Assembly: GCA_030248225.1 (NCBI GenBank)
Contig: JASANE010007210.1
Span: 1-64,000, forward strand
DNA length: 64,000 bases
Source: Trileptium ribeirensis
Taxonomy: Eukaryota > Nematoda > Enoplea > Enoplida > Thoracostomopsidae
Direction of reading: 5' to 3'
In this document: positions 1 through 12,544 of the stretch, one piece after another
Position numbering within the stretch: the stretch's first letter is position 1
Layout of the letters: each line of letters begins with the position of its first letter
Notes under the pieces: generated by a model
Seen by the model: only the letters and a program-made list of their open reading frames with translations
What the model was told of the DNA's origin: nothing
The model's database searches: none
Program-made: the position numbers and the translations under genes

Positions 1-2856
1 TATACGGCATCATGCACAAGCACAATGTGTTTAGATAGTCATCCACAATGAAAATATGCTACATTTGTTCACCAGACAAAGGACAAACGTTTTAAGTTTG
101 CCTGGATTATTTATACATACCAATTTTTGCCCGGATTTTTTATACATACCAATTTCGACACTGTAGTTAGAATTTCACTACCGGGGAGTTTTCGCGTTTT
201 TTGCAGAAAATACATAAAAGTTAGTTGTTACAAACTTCATTTGACGCAATGAATCGATTAGTGCCTAACAACAGTAGCCCTTGGAGATGACTTTAATTGC
301 AAAATATAAAGATTTTGTTGAAATAGTGATGTAATACCGTACCGTCGCAAACGAGTTTGAATACGGTGCGACGTTCTAACCAACCTCATAGATAAGTTAT
401 TTGAGACTACCAAAATATGTGATGTGTGAAAATTTTGTTTCATATTTATTCTTTTTTGTGGAGAACAACTTTTTTTCGGTTTGAATTTTTCTTGAATAAC
501 CCAAACCATAGACGACATTGTTATTATGCACTTCAAAATAAGTCACAGTTGGGCAGGAAATTTTACGAATTAATGCTTGCACTGCTATATTGTATTCATG
601 TAGAATAAACATTTTAAGACCCGTTATGCTAAGAAATAAGATGAGTATTTTCAACTAATAATAATATTTTAAGGAACTTGATAGCTTCATGCGTAATTTA
701 GCTTATGATGTGTGTACTAAGCGCCGGATTTTGTCGGAGCCATCACGGTAATGCAGTCCAGCTTGGCTAACCTGAGCCAGCTGTTATGACATTTACAAGC
801 CGTGTCTGTCCCTGTAAGTAAGTTAGCTATTAGCCGAGTTTCGATATAAAACTGTCATGAGGGTTGGAGCCGGCTAACACTAAGCAGTGTACAACATACT
901 TCCGTGCATAACTACTACTTTAGTTTACTGCGTAATTTACAGTAGCTTCCTCTCGTTCCAAAATAAATTTTCCACAATCGCTAACGCTATCTATAGTGGC
1001 GTGCAGAGATATTGCTTAAGCACTGTCTGGCTACGAGTTTGCCTGGTAGCGAAATATGGACTTACCAAGACATAACTGAGATTGTGGCTGGCGAAAACAT
1101 ACATTGTTTAAGAGGGAAACTGGACGGAAATTGTGGTTGGGATGCAGAAACTTTACTAAGTACTTCCTCGTTCAGGAATGATTGCTGCAAGATTGGGAGC
1201 AAGAGACAGTAATATAAAAAGTTTCACGCTATAAAATTGCCTGGTGGTGAAGTATGGACTTTGGTAAACGACAGAAATCATAGTTGAGATCAAAAAGAGA
1301 GACATTACGAAATTCTGGATCTGTTTTGAAGCATAACTAAAATAAAAGCAGCAAGGCAGTTGGCTTTATAATACAAAAGCAAGTGCGCTACGAGTTTGTC
1401 TAGTAGTGAAAAATAACTTTTGGAGTTGGCGAAACCTCACAGAAACTGCGATGCGGATGCAGAGATATTACTTAAAAATAAGCTAGGAAAAACATTCTAT
1501 TTTAATGGCACTCTATAATACATACGCGAGTGTCTGCATCATAGGAATTTATTTCTAGAAAATATATCCATCATGAAGTCACTTAGCTTATTTTACGAAT
1601 CCATAAAATTGAAACGGTTTTGAAGTTTTAAACATCCGCAAAATAATTAATTTTTAACCGTCCACCTTACATAATGTTGTAGAGACCGCACATAATACTT
1701 GGTAAACATAAAAGTATAGAAATGTACCTTTCGTGTAAACCCATTCAGCATCTATTTAGTACAATGGAAGATATTACTGAATAAGTACGCTCTAGAGGCT
1801 AACGCCGTCTATTAAATTAAGATACGTGTCCCAGCCTGGTTAGTCTAACTAAACGTACGAGAATAGCTTGACTGCACACTTCGTTTTAAAGGCGGCGATC
1901 GGCTGTGTCAAAACGTGCCCTTTATTTGAATGACCGGGTTCGGTTTTGCAAGAGAATCCGGCCCTATGTGCACACATTTTAAGGTAAATGACACATAAGG
2001 CGCACAATGCTTTACTGTAATAATGTGCAATAAACATTTTGCGATCTGTAGGGATAAGATTAAAGATGAGTTTATGTCAGCGCGCTTGATAACAATAAAA
2101 TTTTAAGATACTTAATAGCTTTAAGCTATTCTTATATTTAGACTGAAGGTTGTCTGTTTTTATGCAAAGAGCGAGTTTGAAGCGGGGTAGGGAATTCTGC
2201 TCCGCCGCCCCATTATCTGTAGGCTCTGCTCCGCGTAGAACATAACCAAAAATGTGCTAGTAGATAGAGCTGAAATAACTAGATATCTTTGTAACGTTTT
2301 CTCAAAAGTAGTAGCCCAACGTCACAATAAACTGTTTATGACAACAAGCAAATCTTTACTGGCAAACAGCAGCAAATACATGAATATATACCTCACCCAT
2401 CTGTTTCTCATGCTTTAACGTGTTTTGAAAATAATTATAGTACTGTCGTGTACATTATTGAAGAGACCTCACTGGATTTTCTCTTTTCCAGTCGTTGTTA
2501 ATTTTGGTTACCCGACCATAAAATGCCTTAACACGGGCCTGAGTATGTTAAGCTGTTCCTTGATACAGCGCAACTGTTATGTTAGATACTTCACCGCTGT
2601 GAAAAGCGTTTTAGAAATAAGTCAAACTTGTTATGTAGACGTCCAGTCAGTTAAAATGTTTGTGCGTCATTATTCACAAACGGGATCCATGGCTTCATTA
2701 GTTCTTGTGCTTAGTCGTGCTCTCCAAAACCTCCCGGCATCACTCTGTGTGCAACCCGGGAGGCAATAAAAATTGCTCGTCCAGTTGGAACTTCGTGAAA
2801 CTAACAAAATATGTCGCTTTTAAAATATAACAAGAAATTTCATTTGCTGGTTTCAG
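1..2856. other. Upstream region without recognised gene
   Basis: No EGF, LDLa or other exon could be supported here. It may be intron or 5' flank of FReD gene 1. About 1000-1490 contains three diverged direct copies around 'cgagtttgcctggtagcga' followed by 'gatgcagagatatta'. An open frame at 2425-2769 follows a possible acceptor (ctcttttccag at 2490) and has several cysteines, but matches no module. Confidence 0.4.
1000..1490. repeat. Diverged direct repeats, about three copies
   Basis: The string tgcagagatatt...gctacgagtttgcctggtagcgaaatatggac near 1001 recurs in altered form near 1225 and again near 1385-1475 (gctacgagtttgtctagtagtgaaa ... tgcagagatattactta). Spacing is about 165-200 bp. 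An old, decayed tandem duplication. Confidence 0.45.
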
Positions 2857-3002
2857 ATCCATGCTACACCAATCGAACAACTTTGCCATGTGATCGGAGA
2901 AGCACAGAGATACATTCATGCAACTGTATTCCAGGACCGATGATTAATGGCATTGTTTGCGTTGACGATGATGACAGCGACAGCAAAGGCACTCCGGATG
3001 GA
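2857..3002 (+). CDS. Exon A: degenerate EGF-like module (3' boundary uncertain)
   Basis: After a good acceptor (ttgctggtttcag) the frame reads DPCYTNRTTLPC, then C-N-C and a final C before an acidic tail (DDDDSDSK). Five cysteines have the spacing of an EGF-like repeat lacking its third cysteine, the same pattern as the exon at 7306. The exon enters in phase 1 like its neighbours. No GT donor occurs between the last cysteine region (about 2962) and the in-frame stop at 3039, so the 3' end is guessed. The expected position after GATG reads GATGGAGGC instead of GATGGT. A GC donor at 2989 would keep phase 1; one at 3003 would not. It may be a decayed exon. Confidence 0.5.
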
Positions 3003-3041
3003 GGCAAAAATTTTAACCTTAAAATTTTTAACCTTAATTGA

Positions 3042-4528
3042 TATCATTCTTTGTTCGATGTCGAAATAAGTTATACAGTAGAAAAATTGGATGTAAATTT
3101 GCAGCGTAAATGCGTGATATAATTTGTTCTAAACGGTGTGATGCATGATGTGTGATTGATGTTTTGCAACGCAAATGGCAAAAATTGCAATTATGAGAAC
3201 GGAAAATATGAGATTTTGCGTCGACCGAACCTTAACAGTTAATAGTGTCTTTATTATAATTGCTTCGTCGTCAGCCTAAGCCTGAGACTAAGCTTAAGCT
3301 AACAAGTTATGCTAGCGTTCGGTCCAGGCTGGGGTGATTACCTATAAGACAGACTTAGTTAAAACTTGGCATCAGAGACATAAAATCCAGTGGACGTAGG
3401 ATTTTCTGAAATTTGAACCAGAATGGCAGACTTATCATATAGATTTGGTAAGCATCGAAAGCAATTGAAGAAAACATTTTAGTACAATTTTTGCCAAAGC
3501 CACATTTAAATAAAATAAAGCACTTGCCCAAACTTCATAATATATAAGTTAAATAAATACCAACACACCTCTTTATTAGATATTCAAATATAATTGTCAC
3601 GTTCTTTAGTAGCCATGATTTTGTAGTTCCTTGTAGCTACTATGCTAAAGCAAGACGGAATCTGCTTGAACTATATTTTATCGTTACCCATAACTACAGA
3701 CTTATATATATAACTAGTATATAACTGGTACGTCAAGGAGCAACGTAGGAATTGTAGATAGCTGGCGCCAAGTGACTATGCCAAGGCTATAAATTGAGCT
3801 TCCTGGCGTTTGTTCTAAGACTCAGATAGACAAGAATACAGCAATACATTGAGTGCAACAGCACAGTCAATTCCAGCACACGTCAAGACCACTTACCATA
3901 CTAATACCATACCATTGTAATATAGTCATATCATAGTACCATTTACGTTTTTGTGGAATCACCCAATGAACGAAAGCATCAGAAATTTATAAATCTCAAG
4001 TTTAAAGAGAAAATATTTGTGCGTCATTGTTATTGAACTTTGTAGGTGTCAAAGCACCAAATGTAGTCTAAAAGCAACGACACAAAACCCATTTAACAGA
4101 TTAAATAACACTAGTACGCAATCTTTAGCTTCCGACGAACAAAAAACAGGTTGACAAATTATACAAACGGCTGCTCTGACAAAAATGTATAATAGCAAAA
4201 GTGATAACATTTATTGCACCTGGTTCCTTCCTTAAATCAAGCAAAGATATAAGCAGCTCAAACAATGGATCGCATTTGGCTTGTTTTTCGCCAAATTTTG
4301 AAGTATTTTTGGGTTGTTTATATTTTGAGCATGAAACTGATTAGGTTTCAGGTGGTGCCACAAAGTATTGCTCTTTCGACTTAAATACGTCGTAAATAAT
4401 GTGGTAATGTAGACAGCTCTGTGGAATTGACGTGACATGCTTTCGGCGTAAGGCCATCCTTTATCACTTAAATAATATTAGCTTTGGCTTCTACGAAGTT
4501 TACTTAATCGTAGAATATTCCGATATAG
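3042..4528. other. Intron or spacer between exons A and B
   Basis: No LDLa exon ending in the expected GATGAAG|GT was seen here, although the alternation of modules would predict one. The sequence is AT-rich, and nothing else could be identified. Confidence 0.4.
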
Positions 4529-4663
4529 GTAGTCTTTGTGAAGCAGATGATGCTATTCACTGCCCACCGAATGCTCATTGCGTGTATGGCGTCGTTGGCA
4601 ACAGACCTCACTGTGCTTGTGATGACGGGTATTTTCACAACGGTACTCATTGTCGAAAGCCAG
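4529..4663 (+). CDS. Exon B: EGF-like domain, six cysteines
   Basis: The acceptor ends ccgatatag and the donor is CCAG|GTAAAT; both boundaries are phase 1. The translation carries six cysteines in EGF order: C-x7-C-x5-C-x10-C-A-C-x8-C, with the typical CxCxxGY turn (CACDDGYFHNGTHC). It is a full three-disulfide EGF-like module. No LDLa exon was found between this and exon A, so these two EGF-like exons may be adjacent in the transcript. Confidence 0.8.
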
Positions 4664-5279
4664 GTAAATACACAAGTTTTATAAGATGTCATGTGTGTGA
4701 TGATTAAGTCTGACCTTAACCAACAAATCGGACTGTGCAAAAAGCGGAATCATAAAAGTGACATAATTAGGGTTGCACTGCATGCAATCTCGAATTCTTT
4801 CCATCATTCTCATCATTGTAAATAATATGTTATTTCTAGTTCACATTTGAAAGTGTTGCGGATTGTACGCAATACATATATTTGTCAGTACAGGCATATT
4901 ATAGGACTTATTATATTTATGCTACACAGCATTAGCAAACTTATAGATTTTATATAATCCTGTGGATTTTGCTATATATTGTCGCATATTGGTGGGCTAC
5001 TATTGCTAAATATTTATATAATCCATGATAGTGAAAAATATAAAATTTATCATCGCTCACCAGTGTGCCTATATGAAACAAACAGTGTGACTGAGTTATG
5101 ACATTCTTGAGTGTTAAAACACTTCAAATTTTGCATTCTTTTAAGCATATTTAAATGTACTGTTTCGTTATTGTAGTCAGTTACACAGTTTATTAATCAC
5201 TGTTGTGGCTCTTGCGCGAATTTGTTGTTCATCGGTGATTTATCAGAATAACGACTGCTAACCTTTTCGCACCAGAGTT

Positions 5280-5480
5280 AAATTGTGTATCATGCAATGT
5301 CTGATAATCTCAACCGGGCAATAATGATCGAGCCAGGGCTGTACGCTTGTAAGCGGCCTACATTACCACTGAGCTATCTAGGTGCTGTTGCTCGGTTTGG
5401 TAAGGAACCTCCCCAAACGACCAACTACCGCACGTTCGAACATATAACAAGCGACAACGTCGGCTAACTGCGTTGGGTCC
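5280..5480 (-). repeat. tRNA-derived SINE-like element
   Basis: On the minus strand the stretch has a pol III A-box-like TAGCTCAGTGGTAATG and, about 35 bases on, a B-box-like GGCTCGATC, as in a tRNA. The acceptor stem does not pair, so it is not a functional tRNA. Similar sequence (ccgctt...caagc, ccctgg(t/c)tcga) occurs at 14190-14300. Confidence 0.5.
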
Positions 5481-5863
5481 GTTTGGCTGTAGTGGGCACG
5501 AAAGCATTCAGACGACCCCATTCAATACCACACGATTGTGTCTAACATTATTCGCGGTTATTGCACTGGTATAGTGATATTAAATCATGAAGTTAACTGT
5601 GACAATAAGCCGAGACAATCAATGTGTATTTAATTCATAAAATAGGAAAAATACACAAAAGCTTAACCAAGAAGCACAAGGCTAAGAAACAGCAGCATTT
5701 ATATAATAGAACGTTTCTGTTGCTATATTGTTATATTGTTAAATTTTTTGTTATTGTTAAATTTAGATTTCGCTTATACGCGGTTGAACCAGCCCTTAAG
5801 TTTGTGTTGCAGTAGTTGTATGAAAATCCATCTAGTTTAGAAATGGGGATAACACTATTCTAG

Positions 5864-5995
5864 AACCAGTCAACAACAGAATACCTGGAACATGTAGTGG
5901 AGTGCAATTTGACTGTGACGATATTGAACAAACCTGTATACCACTCGACAAAATTCGTAATTGCGTACGGGACTGCCCAAACGGTGCTGATGAAG
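5864..5995 (+). CDS. Exon C: LDL-receptor class A module, first five cysteines
   Basis: Between acceptor cactattctag and donor GAAG|GTAAG the frame reads an LDLa repeat: GTC-SGVQFDC-...-TCIPLDKIRNC-VRDC-PNGADE. It has the hydrophobic F before the second cysteine, C-I-P after the third, and the acidic calcium-cage ending D-x-A-D-E. Five cysteines are here; the sixth comes from the next exon, because the split codon plus exon D reads E-E-C. Both phases are 1. Its fourth cysteine is present, unlike the two later LDLa exons. Confidence 0.82.
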
Positions 5996-7305
5996 GTAAG
6001 TAATCATTGTCTATACGATTTCTTAGTAATTTCACCGATGTAAATTTCTGTTTTTAACTATCTGATTTAGATTCTTTTGTTTATGATTTCTCATGATCTG
6101 AACCCAAAAATTGTATAGCCGTTGCGTTCCATGCTCTATTAACATTATAGATTTTAAAATACTCTAACATATTCAGAAAAATTGAAACATTGTGCGAAAT
6201 TTGTACGAAATTGTGAGAAAGTGTAAGAAGAAATGCGCTATTTAGAAATTTGATAGCTCTCAAAAATTCAGAAACTTACTTATCGCTTACTCTTCTGTCA
6301 AAAATATTTATATTGGAAAATTTAGTTGCCTATTAATGTAAGATTGAGGCCTTACTCCATCGCACGGTTTTATTATAACTCAATTATCAATCAAGCAGCC
6401 CATTACTCAGTCGAATGATATTCGTTATAATCATAAAAAGACGCTACTGTTAAGTAGCTGTAGTCACGTGTAACTATAACCAGATGCTGTGCCGAGAAGG
6501 TTGCATTAACGATGTTAATCTGGTTTTTTCGTGGCTACAACACTAATGCTGCTGCATGCTACAGAGATGAAGGCAGCCACTGTTTACATACGCTAGATAC
6601 AGTCGTGCGCACTCAAAAGAATTCTGACACTTTGATTAACATTTTCTGCGAACAATCATGTAAAGGCAAGCTGCAACACAATTGAACTAACCATAAAACA
6701 TCAAAATCGGCTGAGCTGCTATGAGACGCTGCTAGGACTACGATGTCTCAGACGATCTACAATCGTCCTGCCATAAATAGTTTGCCTTTTAATAATATGA
6801 TTGCCTCCAGAATGGAATTAACTCTATTGAAGGACACATAAAACTGGTGCAGGCATAGATTGTAACACACAATCTTGCATATGTTTAGATCCAAAATATG
6901 TTTTATTGTCTTGCATAACGAGTTGCTCTCATTACATTTAGTTACCGTTTTATCTATTCTTGGCAATTCAAAACGTGAATTCAGCTAAATCGAGTTCAAC
7001 GTTCAAGTCCTAGCAGTACAAAACAAACAGACCAACACTGTATCCAAAGTTGTGGAGAAGGATACGCATCATTACTAAATCATAAACATTTTGCGATAAG
7101 ATCTGAAATAAGGTAGAGTCGAAAATGCGCTTAATCAAAAATAAAGATTTTGGCTTTCAGATGAAATTTAGGAACCTAAATTGCATTATTAGTATTATAT
7201 ATTAATTAAATATATAGTTAAATTATATATAGCTAAATTACAAATATTGTTATTGTATGCACCATTTTTAGCCCATTGTACCAACCTTATTATTTATGAT
7301 TTCAG
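5996..7305. other. Intron between exons C and D, nothing further recognised
   Basis: AT-rich intronic sequence with runs of ATATA near 7195-7240 just before the acceptor. I saw no coding or repeat structure that I could support. Confidence 0.5.
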
Positions 7306-7389
7306 AGTGCTGGCCAGGCACTGTTCGCTGCGATAACTGCAAGTGTGTTGCACCGAATAAAGTCCAGACACAATGCAAAGACCACAACG
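7306..7389 (+). CDS. Exon D: LDLa closing cysteine plus short four-cysteine EGF-like remnant
   Basis: The acceptor is tatgatttcag and the donor AACG|GTTTGC, both phase 1. The 28-codon exon reads ECWPGTVRC, DNCKC, then a final QC. Its first cysteine completes the LDLa repeat of exon C. The remaining four cysteines match EGF positions 2, 4, 5 and 6; position 3 is missing. It is shorter than the other EGF exons (84 bp against 135-141 bp) but keeps the CxC turn and phase. Confidence 0.7.
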
Positions 7390-8157
7390 GTTTGCAGAAA
7401 CCATACTATTAACTGAATGTTTTATGCAATAATTTGAATTTTTAGTAGAAATCCAGTTGGCATATTCATGTTAGCGAACATAAAGTTGTGCGAACACGAA
7501 GTGTCGAGAAATTTTGCTTATTTTGCTTCTAAATCTTTTATTTGTTCGGCACTGTGTTTTACAGCTTACGGTACGAAAATTTATTTACGTCATAAATTTC
7601 GGTGTTGAGTGTGGGTTTGAAGCTATTGCCACGTTATAGTCAACAGCGAAATATAGTCAAATACTGTGATTAGGGATGGGCGCGGTTAGTAAATCTGTTA
7701 ACAGGATAACTGACTTTCGGTATTGTTAATTAACCGCTTAACCGACCGTTTTTAACCGAAAACCGTTTAACCAGTTTTTTCGGTTAACCGATGCTCAGCG
7801 CTATGGTTTTGAAATTTATGTTTTATAAACCAGCGCTTAAGCTTACTGCAGTTGCTTGTAGAAATATTTTCTAGCTTGCAAATGTAAGCAGATTTATTCT
7901 GAGGATCGTAATGGTACGGTAAACAAATATAAATGCTCTTTTCCGTCAACTGCTGCGGTAAAATCTCAACATGGTTAATCGCTAAAGCAACTATTGCCTC
8001 ACTTATTAAAATTTTATGCGGGATCTAAAATGTATTATTCAAAATCAAAACAATTTAATCTGTTTGAGTCTCTTTAATGATGTAATGCGTTAAATTGATA
8101 TTGTTAATCATTTATTATTAATATTAATTGTTCAATTAATGTTTTTTAATTTTGGGT

Positions 8158-8990
8158 AATGAGTGAAAGGAGCATAGCGAAGAATTCTCACTGGAGAGAC
8201 TGGTAAATTTCGAGGATATCCGTTTCTGGCTTTTTCGGGTAACACCGATAACCTCAACCTTCGCTTGGTCGATTGAGTCACGAGATAGCTCCTTCGAACG
8301 TTTACAGTCACTATTTGTGCTGTTTATTTAGCCGCGAAAATGGATTACAACTCCTTTGGGTCGTAAAAGAGGCCGAAAGGGCTCGGGTCGGTTCAAAAAG
8401 GGGTCCGACAAAGCATATTTTTGAATGAATCTCAGCAGCGGATGCATATATTTCGGCGAAATCTGGTTCATTGAGGTTCTATAAATCTAAATGTAAAGCT
8501 TTTGCACAATGTAACTCTTGGATCCAAGACTTGGCTCTAAATGGGCTTTTAAAATGGCTCAAGAGACCAAACATAGACCAAAATAGTAATATCTCCTAAA
8601 CCGCTCTACCAATATGAATGATATTGGGCTCATTTTGTAGAACAATGCATCCTCTATGTAGCCGTGTATGATGCACCGAGTTGTCATTATTTACGTTGAC
8701 CGGGGTTTTAATGGGCCAAAGAGAACCAAAATACACAGAAATGGCAAAATCTCATGTGCCTACTGCTTGTGTCCTCGGAGCCAAAGCACTGTTGATGGAA
8801 TAGATTTCTACTTCTGATATTTATTAGGGACACATTTTAGATATTTGTTGTTTTTTAAATAGACCAAATTCGGGATAATTTTGCTGAGAAGACTTAGAAT
8901 TATCGTAATTTAAGCTTAATTTCCACCATGTCATAAACTATCAGTTTGGTGGGTCTACCTAACGTAAAACTTTCTGCGATCAACCTAAGA
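8158..8990. repeat. Dispersed repeat family R1, copy 1
   Basis: Begins gtgaaaggagcatagcgaagaattctcactgg-like and contains ccttcgaacg, agtcgcgaaaa-type, gggtcgtaaaa and caaaaaggggtccgaca. The same order of motifs recurs at 52945-53350 and 55155-56400, showing a dispersed element of about 0.8 kb or more. Confidence 0.7.
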
Positions 8991-9094
8991 TACTCCCACA
9001 GGCTTTTTGGAGATTCCATATTTGCTTTGCTTTGGGCTGCTGGCCCCCGCCTACAGCACTAAGGCATGCCGACAGGCCTGCTTAGTGTGGAGTG

Positions 9095-10560
9095 CGGTGC
9101 ATTAGAGTGAGAACAATCCGAATGTCTCAGGCTCGGCTCGAATCTAATTGTACTTGACTTGGCTACCTCGGGCCGGTTGTTGGAGCGTTGTTTCGGCTTG
9201 TGCGGAAATATTAGACTTCTGGCTCGGCTGGGCTCGTGACCAATTTGTCTCGGCTCGATCCAGCTTGAAAAGCTCGGGGATGCAAATGGACGTGATGAAC
9301 GTGGATGTACAAATGGATGCATAAATGGATGTGATATAACATATATAACAACTTAGCTCGCCCCCTGAGGCAATTGACTTTCAGAAACAAATTAAGTTAT
9401 TTCAGCCGACAAAATGGTGAGGAACACTAAATGCTACGGTTGGACGGTAGAGTCAGCTATCAGATAATAAGTGCAGATGATATTAGACTCACTGTGCAGT
9501 ACAATACTCTTCATTCTTGCTGAGTTATTGCTAATAAAGGATTTTATGGGTTTAGTATCGACTTCCCCAAATCAGGCAGGAACGTTGACTAGCATGCCCC
9601 TCCCGTTTTCCTGGTAATTGCGTAATCATCTCTAGTGCTACACAATTCTCATTAATGCAAATACTCAAAATTGCTTAATGTTGTCGTATAGATACGTATA
9701 ACTTTGGTAGTTTGCAACAACCTTGGATTTATTATCCAAACCACTTTTCGGTGTGGGTCTAAATATGTTCCTAGCCTTCCCAAGCGTAAGCATAACACAA
9801 TCTGTTCTTTCTCACACGAGGTGAGTTCAAGGTTTCGAGAAATGACAGGTAAATCTACAGCCGAACTGATTGGAGATAGAAAATTTAGGCTCGTTGTTAC
9901 CTCAAATATACTTTAGGAAAATTGTCATAATACGCTTAAATTTTGAAAACAAAAAAAGAAACATAGGTATTGACATTATATGTGTTTTATGCCGTGTGTG
10001 CATGTTCGCATAGCATTACAGCCCTAATTTGTTAGCGATCCGCTTTAGACAACATGTGATCCACCGTGGGAAGCGTAGGGACCACTTTGAAGGACATTTC
10101 TATTCCAGAATGCGCTTCCTTCCAATTGCCCAGCCAATCGGCTCCTAAGTTTTACACTTTTCCCCAATCAAAGACCAAATGGTACATTTTATTTTTAGAT
10201 GCTCTGTAGTCTTCGGTTTTCTATATTTTTCACAGTCACTCTTCGTTTTGTGTTTTGCTTTTGGATAGTTTATTTATTGTGTCAAAATGCGAGGAAATTA
10301 TTGAAAGAAGTAACTTTGCTGTGTGTTATTAGCCATAGCTTCGGGAGAGATAGTCATACTTGATTTTTCCACTGTAATAGTGTTCTTCCGTACGGTTGCT
10401 GGACAGGTAAAACTGGTCCAAAAAATACGTCGTGTTGTGTACGAGCCGAGGAAATTTGACCTTTTTTGACGAAGGTGGTGGACATGGTCGGCTCGGCGAT
10501 TTAAAGTTCAGGTTCGGCTGGCTCCAGCCGAGCCTCGAGCCCGACTTCTCACAAATGTGG
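9095..10560. repeat. Nested inverted pair rich in GGCTCGGCTCG
   Basis: Near 9098 the sequence gtgagaacaatccgaatgtctcaggctcggctcg is mirrored, reverse-complemented, near 10510-10560 (gtgagaagtcgggctcgaggctcggct). The two arms are about 1.2 kb apart inside the larger candidate element. They may be termini of a separate transposon inserted in it. Confidence 0.4.
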
Positions 10561-11684
10561 AAGCTAGACAATCTAGGGGGTGTTTTAATCTGGTCCCTCG
10601 TTTGCAAGCTCGAAATTGCCGATAATTGAGGAACAGAATGATTGGTCTAAATAAAAATTGTTAAAAATTGTTTGTTTAAATCTTGCGCGTATATACAGCT
10701 ATCTTAAATTCCCCACTTCAGCTAGCATGCTAGTTGACGTAGTACGCGGGCAATTATAGCGTTATTGAGTCGCCCTGTATTTCACGAAACATAGTTATGT
10801 ATGCGATTGTACTAATTTAGTATCCAAGCAGTCGGTTTACCAATTAACCGGTTATTTCCAAAACCGGTAAACCGGTTAATAAGTGGTTTTTCAGTAACCG
10901 GTTAACCGAAAACCATGCCCATTTATAACGGAGATATTGTTTTCCCTTTAATCCGTAATGCGCCAAATTTATCTCAGAGTATATTGAGAAGCTATGCGCT
11001 AACTGAGTTTGCCCTGCTGCGCGCTTTATTACTTGCGCTCTTATTTGCTGGCTTGTGAGTTTCCTTGAAGCAGCCTAGCAACTACAGCTTCTAAATAGCG
11101 TAGTGGCTAGTGTACCAGGTTCAATCTGTCACTGCCTCAAGTTTGTTCAAAAATTTATGAAGTACACGTTAGCCTATGAAGGAAATGGTTAGTCGTAATT
11201 TAGACTATCGTCCGATTATTCTACTAAACTCTTTTATTTTATTTTTCCAACTTGTGCAACGAAAACGTTATGTTATTTTAGATATTTCAACAAGCAAGGG
11301 ATACATGAATGTTCTTGAACATATAAAATAATGTCAATTTAAGCAAGCTGTTAGATTAGAAAATTAGAACTACTCTACGCAAGCTTCTCGTAAGGGAGTA
11401 ACGCAGATATAACAATTCGTTCTGGTTGATAAAAATCTCTAAATTATTTCACGCACTAAAACTCAGGAAGTACTAAAATCTGGATTACATATTTAGCAGT
11501 AGAATTTTGCCGGAGCTGGGCCATTTTGTTCATAATTTATGCCACACAGTTTAGAAGTACTTATTTATAAGTGTTTTAGCACAATCTTATCTGTTTGAGT
11601 ATTTGATGTGTTATAACACAATCTTAGTGATACTAAAAACATAGCGCAATACACAAAATGTATTCATATATTTATACACTTCAG

Positions 11685-11852
11685 AACGACCAAACTTATG
11701 CAATGAAAACGGTACTGTTTCTTGTAACGCTGCGTCTAGAAACAGCCAAATTTATTCGGTCAGCAAGAAATATGACAAATCTGACGAGATTTGTATATTT
11801 AAAGAATGGATTTTTGATGATCAAGATGATTGCGGTGATTCGGCTGATGAAA
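11685..11852 (+). CDS. Exon E: LDL-receptor class A module with four cysteines
   Basis: The exon runs from acceptor acacttcag to donor GAAA|GTAAG in phase 1 on both sides, in a frame different from the longest overlapping open frame. It reads LCNENGTVSC, an extended insert, EIC, then WIFDDQDDC-GDSADE. The ending is a clear LDLa calcium-binding signature. The usual fourth cysteine (W-x-C-D-G) is replaced by F. The loop between cysteines 2 and 3 is longer than usual. Confidence 0.75.
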
Positions 11853-12360
11853 GTAAGGCTGTACTAATATGATATAACTAGAATTGGGTACCAGTTATCA
11901 TTTTTGAAGACATCTTTATGTATGAATGGTGTGGCATGCATTGACATTGCACTTTCACATATTCATTATTGAATAAGTTCGTAAGTTTATGAATAATATC
12001 ATGACTGAGGTACTTTTTATGTTTTACGCTGTAAACTTCTAACAGAGTTTTTCGTTATGGTTATAAACACTAAATTTATGCTATTGACATGTAACGTGCG
12101 TCTGTCGACTCTGACTTTAGTAGAAGTTCGAAAATATTAAATTCGTTTACCTTAAACCGTCGATTATTTTGTTTTTATTACAAGCAGTCGCAATGTAAAC
12201 AGTCAAATATGGTAACAACTGCAAGAAACAATTATAATTCATTGAGAGCAAACGACGCAAAAATCTTTGTAGCCAAAGTGGTTTCCAGTGAAAAGGATTT
12301 TCTATTAGCAATGTGATTAAAGCTATATTTTGTCATATCACAAAATATGGTCTTACATGC

Positions 12361-12544
12361 TCATAGCTCATAGGGAGAGGGGTTAGCCCCGGGAGACTCC
12401 GATTCTTGGAATCTTCGGATATATCCCTCACAAGTTATCCAACCCGCATTCTCTTCAGACGACTTCCCCTCACCCGCCGACAGGCTTTCTGCCTTGGAGG
12501 GCAAAGGCCTCTCCTCCGCGACTCCCCTGCCTACAGACGTATTA
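12361..12544. repeat. GC-rich segment abutting a tandem duplication
   Basis: A C/T- and G/A-rich stretch (gggcaaaggcctctcctccg, gactcccctgcc) unlike its AT-rich surroundings. It runs directly into the 180-bp duplicated unit at 12545 and is probably part of the same inserted element. Confidence 0.4.

Larger units (their letters stand above)
7671..10926. mobile_element. Candidate 3.25 kb hAT-like element in intron D/E, with nested repeats
   Basis: The left end reads tagggatgggcgcggtta and is followed by many copies of ttaaccgaaaacc/cggttaaccg. The right end, reverse-complemented, reads aaatgggcatggttttcgg and is likewise next to cggttaaccgg motifs. GGGATGGGCA-type termini with CGGTTAACCG subterminal repeats are common in hAT-derived elements of invertebrates. 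No transposase frame was seen. It contains a dispersed repeat (8158-8990) and a further inverted pair rich in ggctcggctcg (about 9095-9300 and 10430-10560). An 8-bp target duplication was not evident. Confidence 0.45.

Noticed and set aside
2425..2769. 114-codon + strand frame with several cysteines as a further extracellular module
   Set aside because: A plausible acceptor exists but the cysteine spacing fits neither EGF nor LDLa and no good donor in phase 1 was found.
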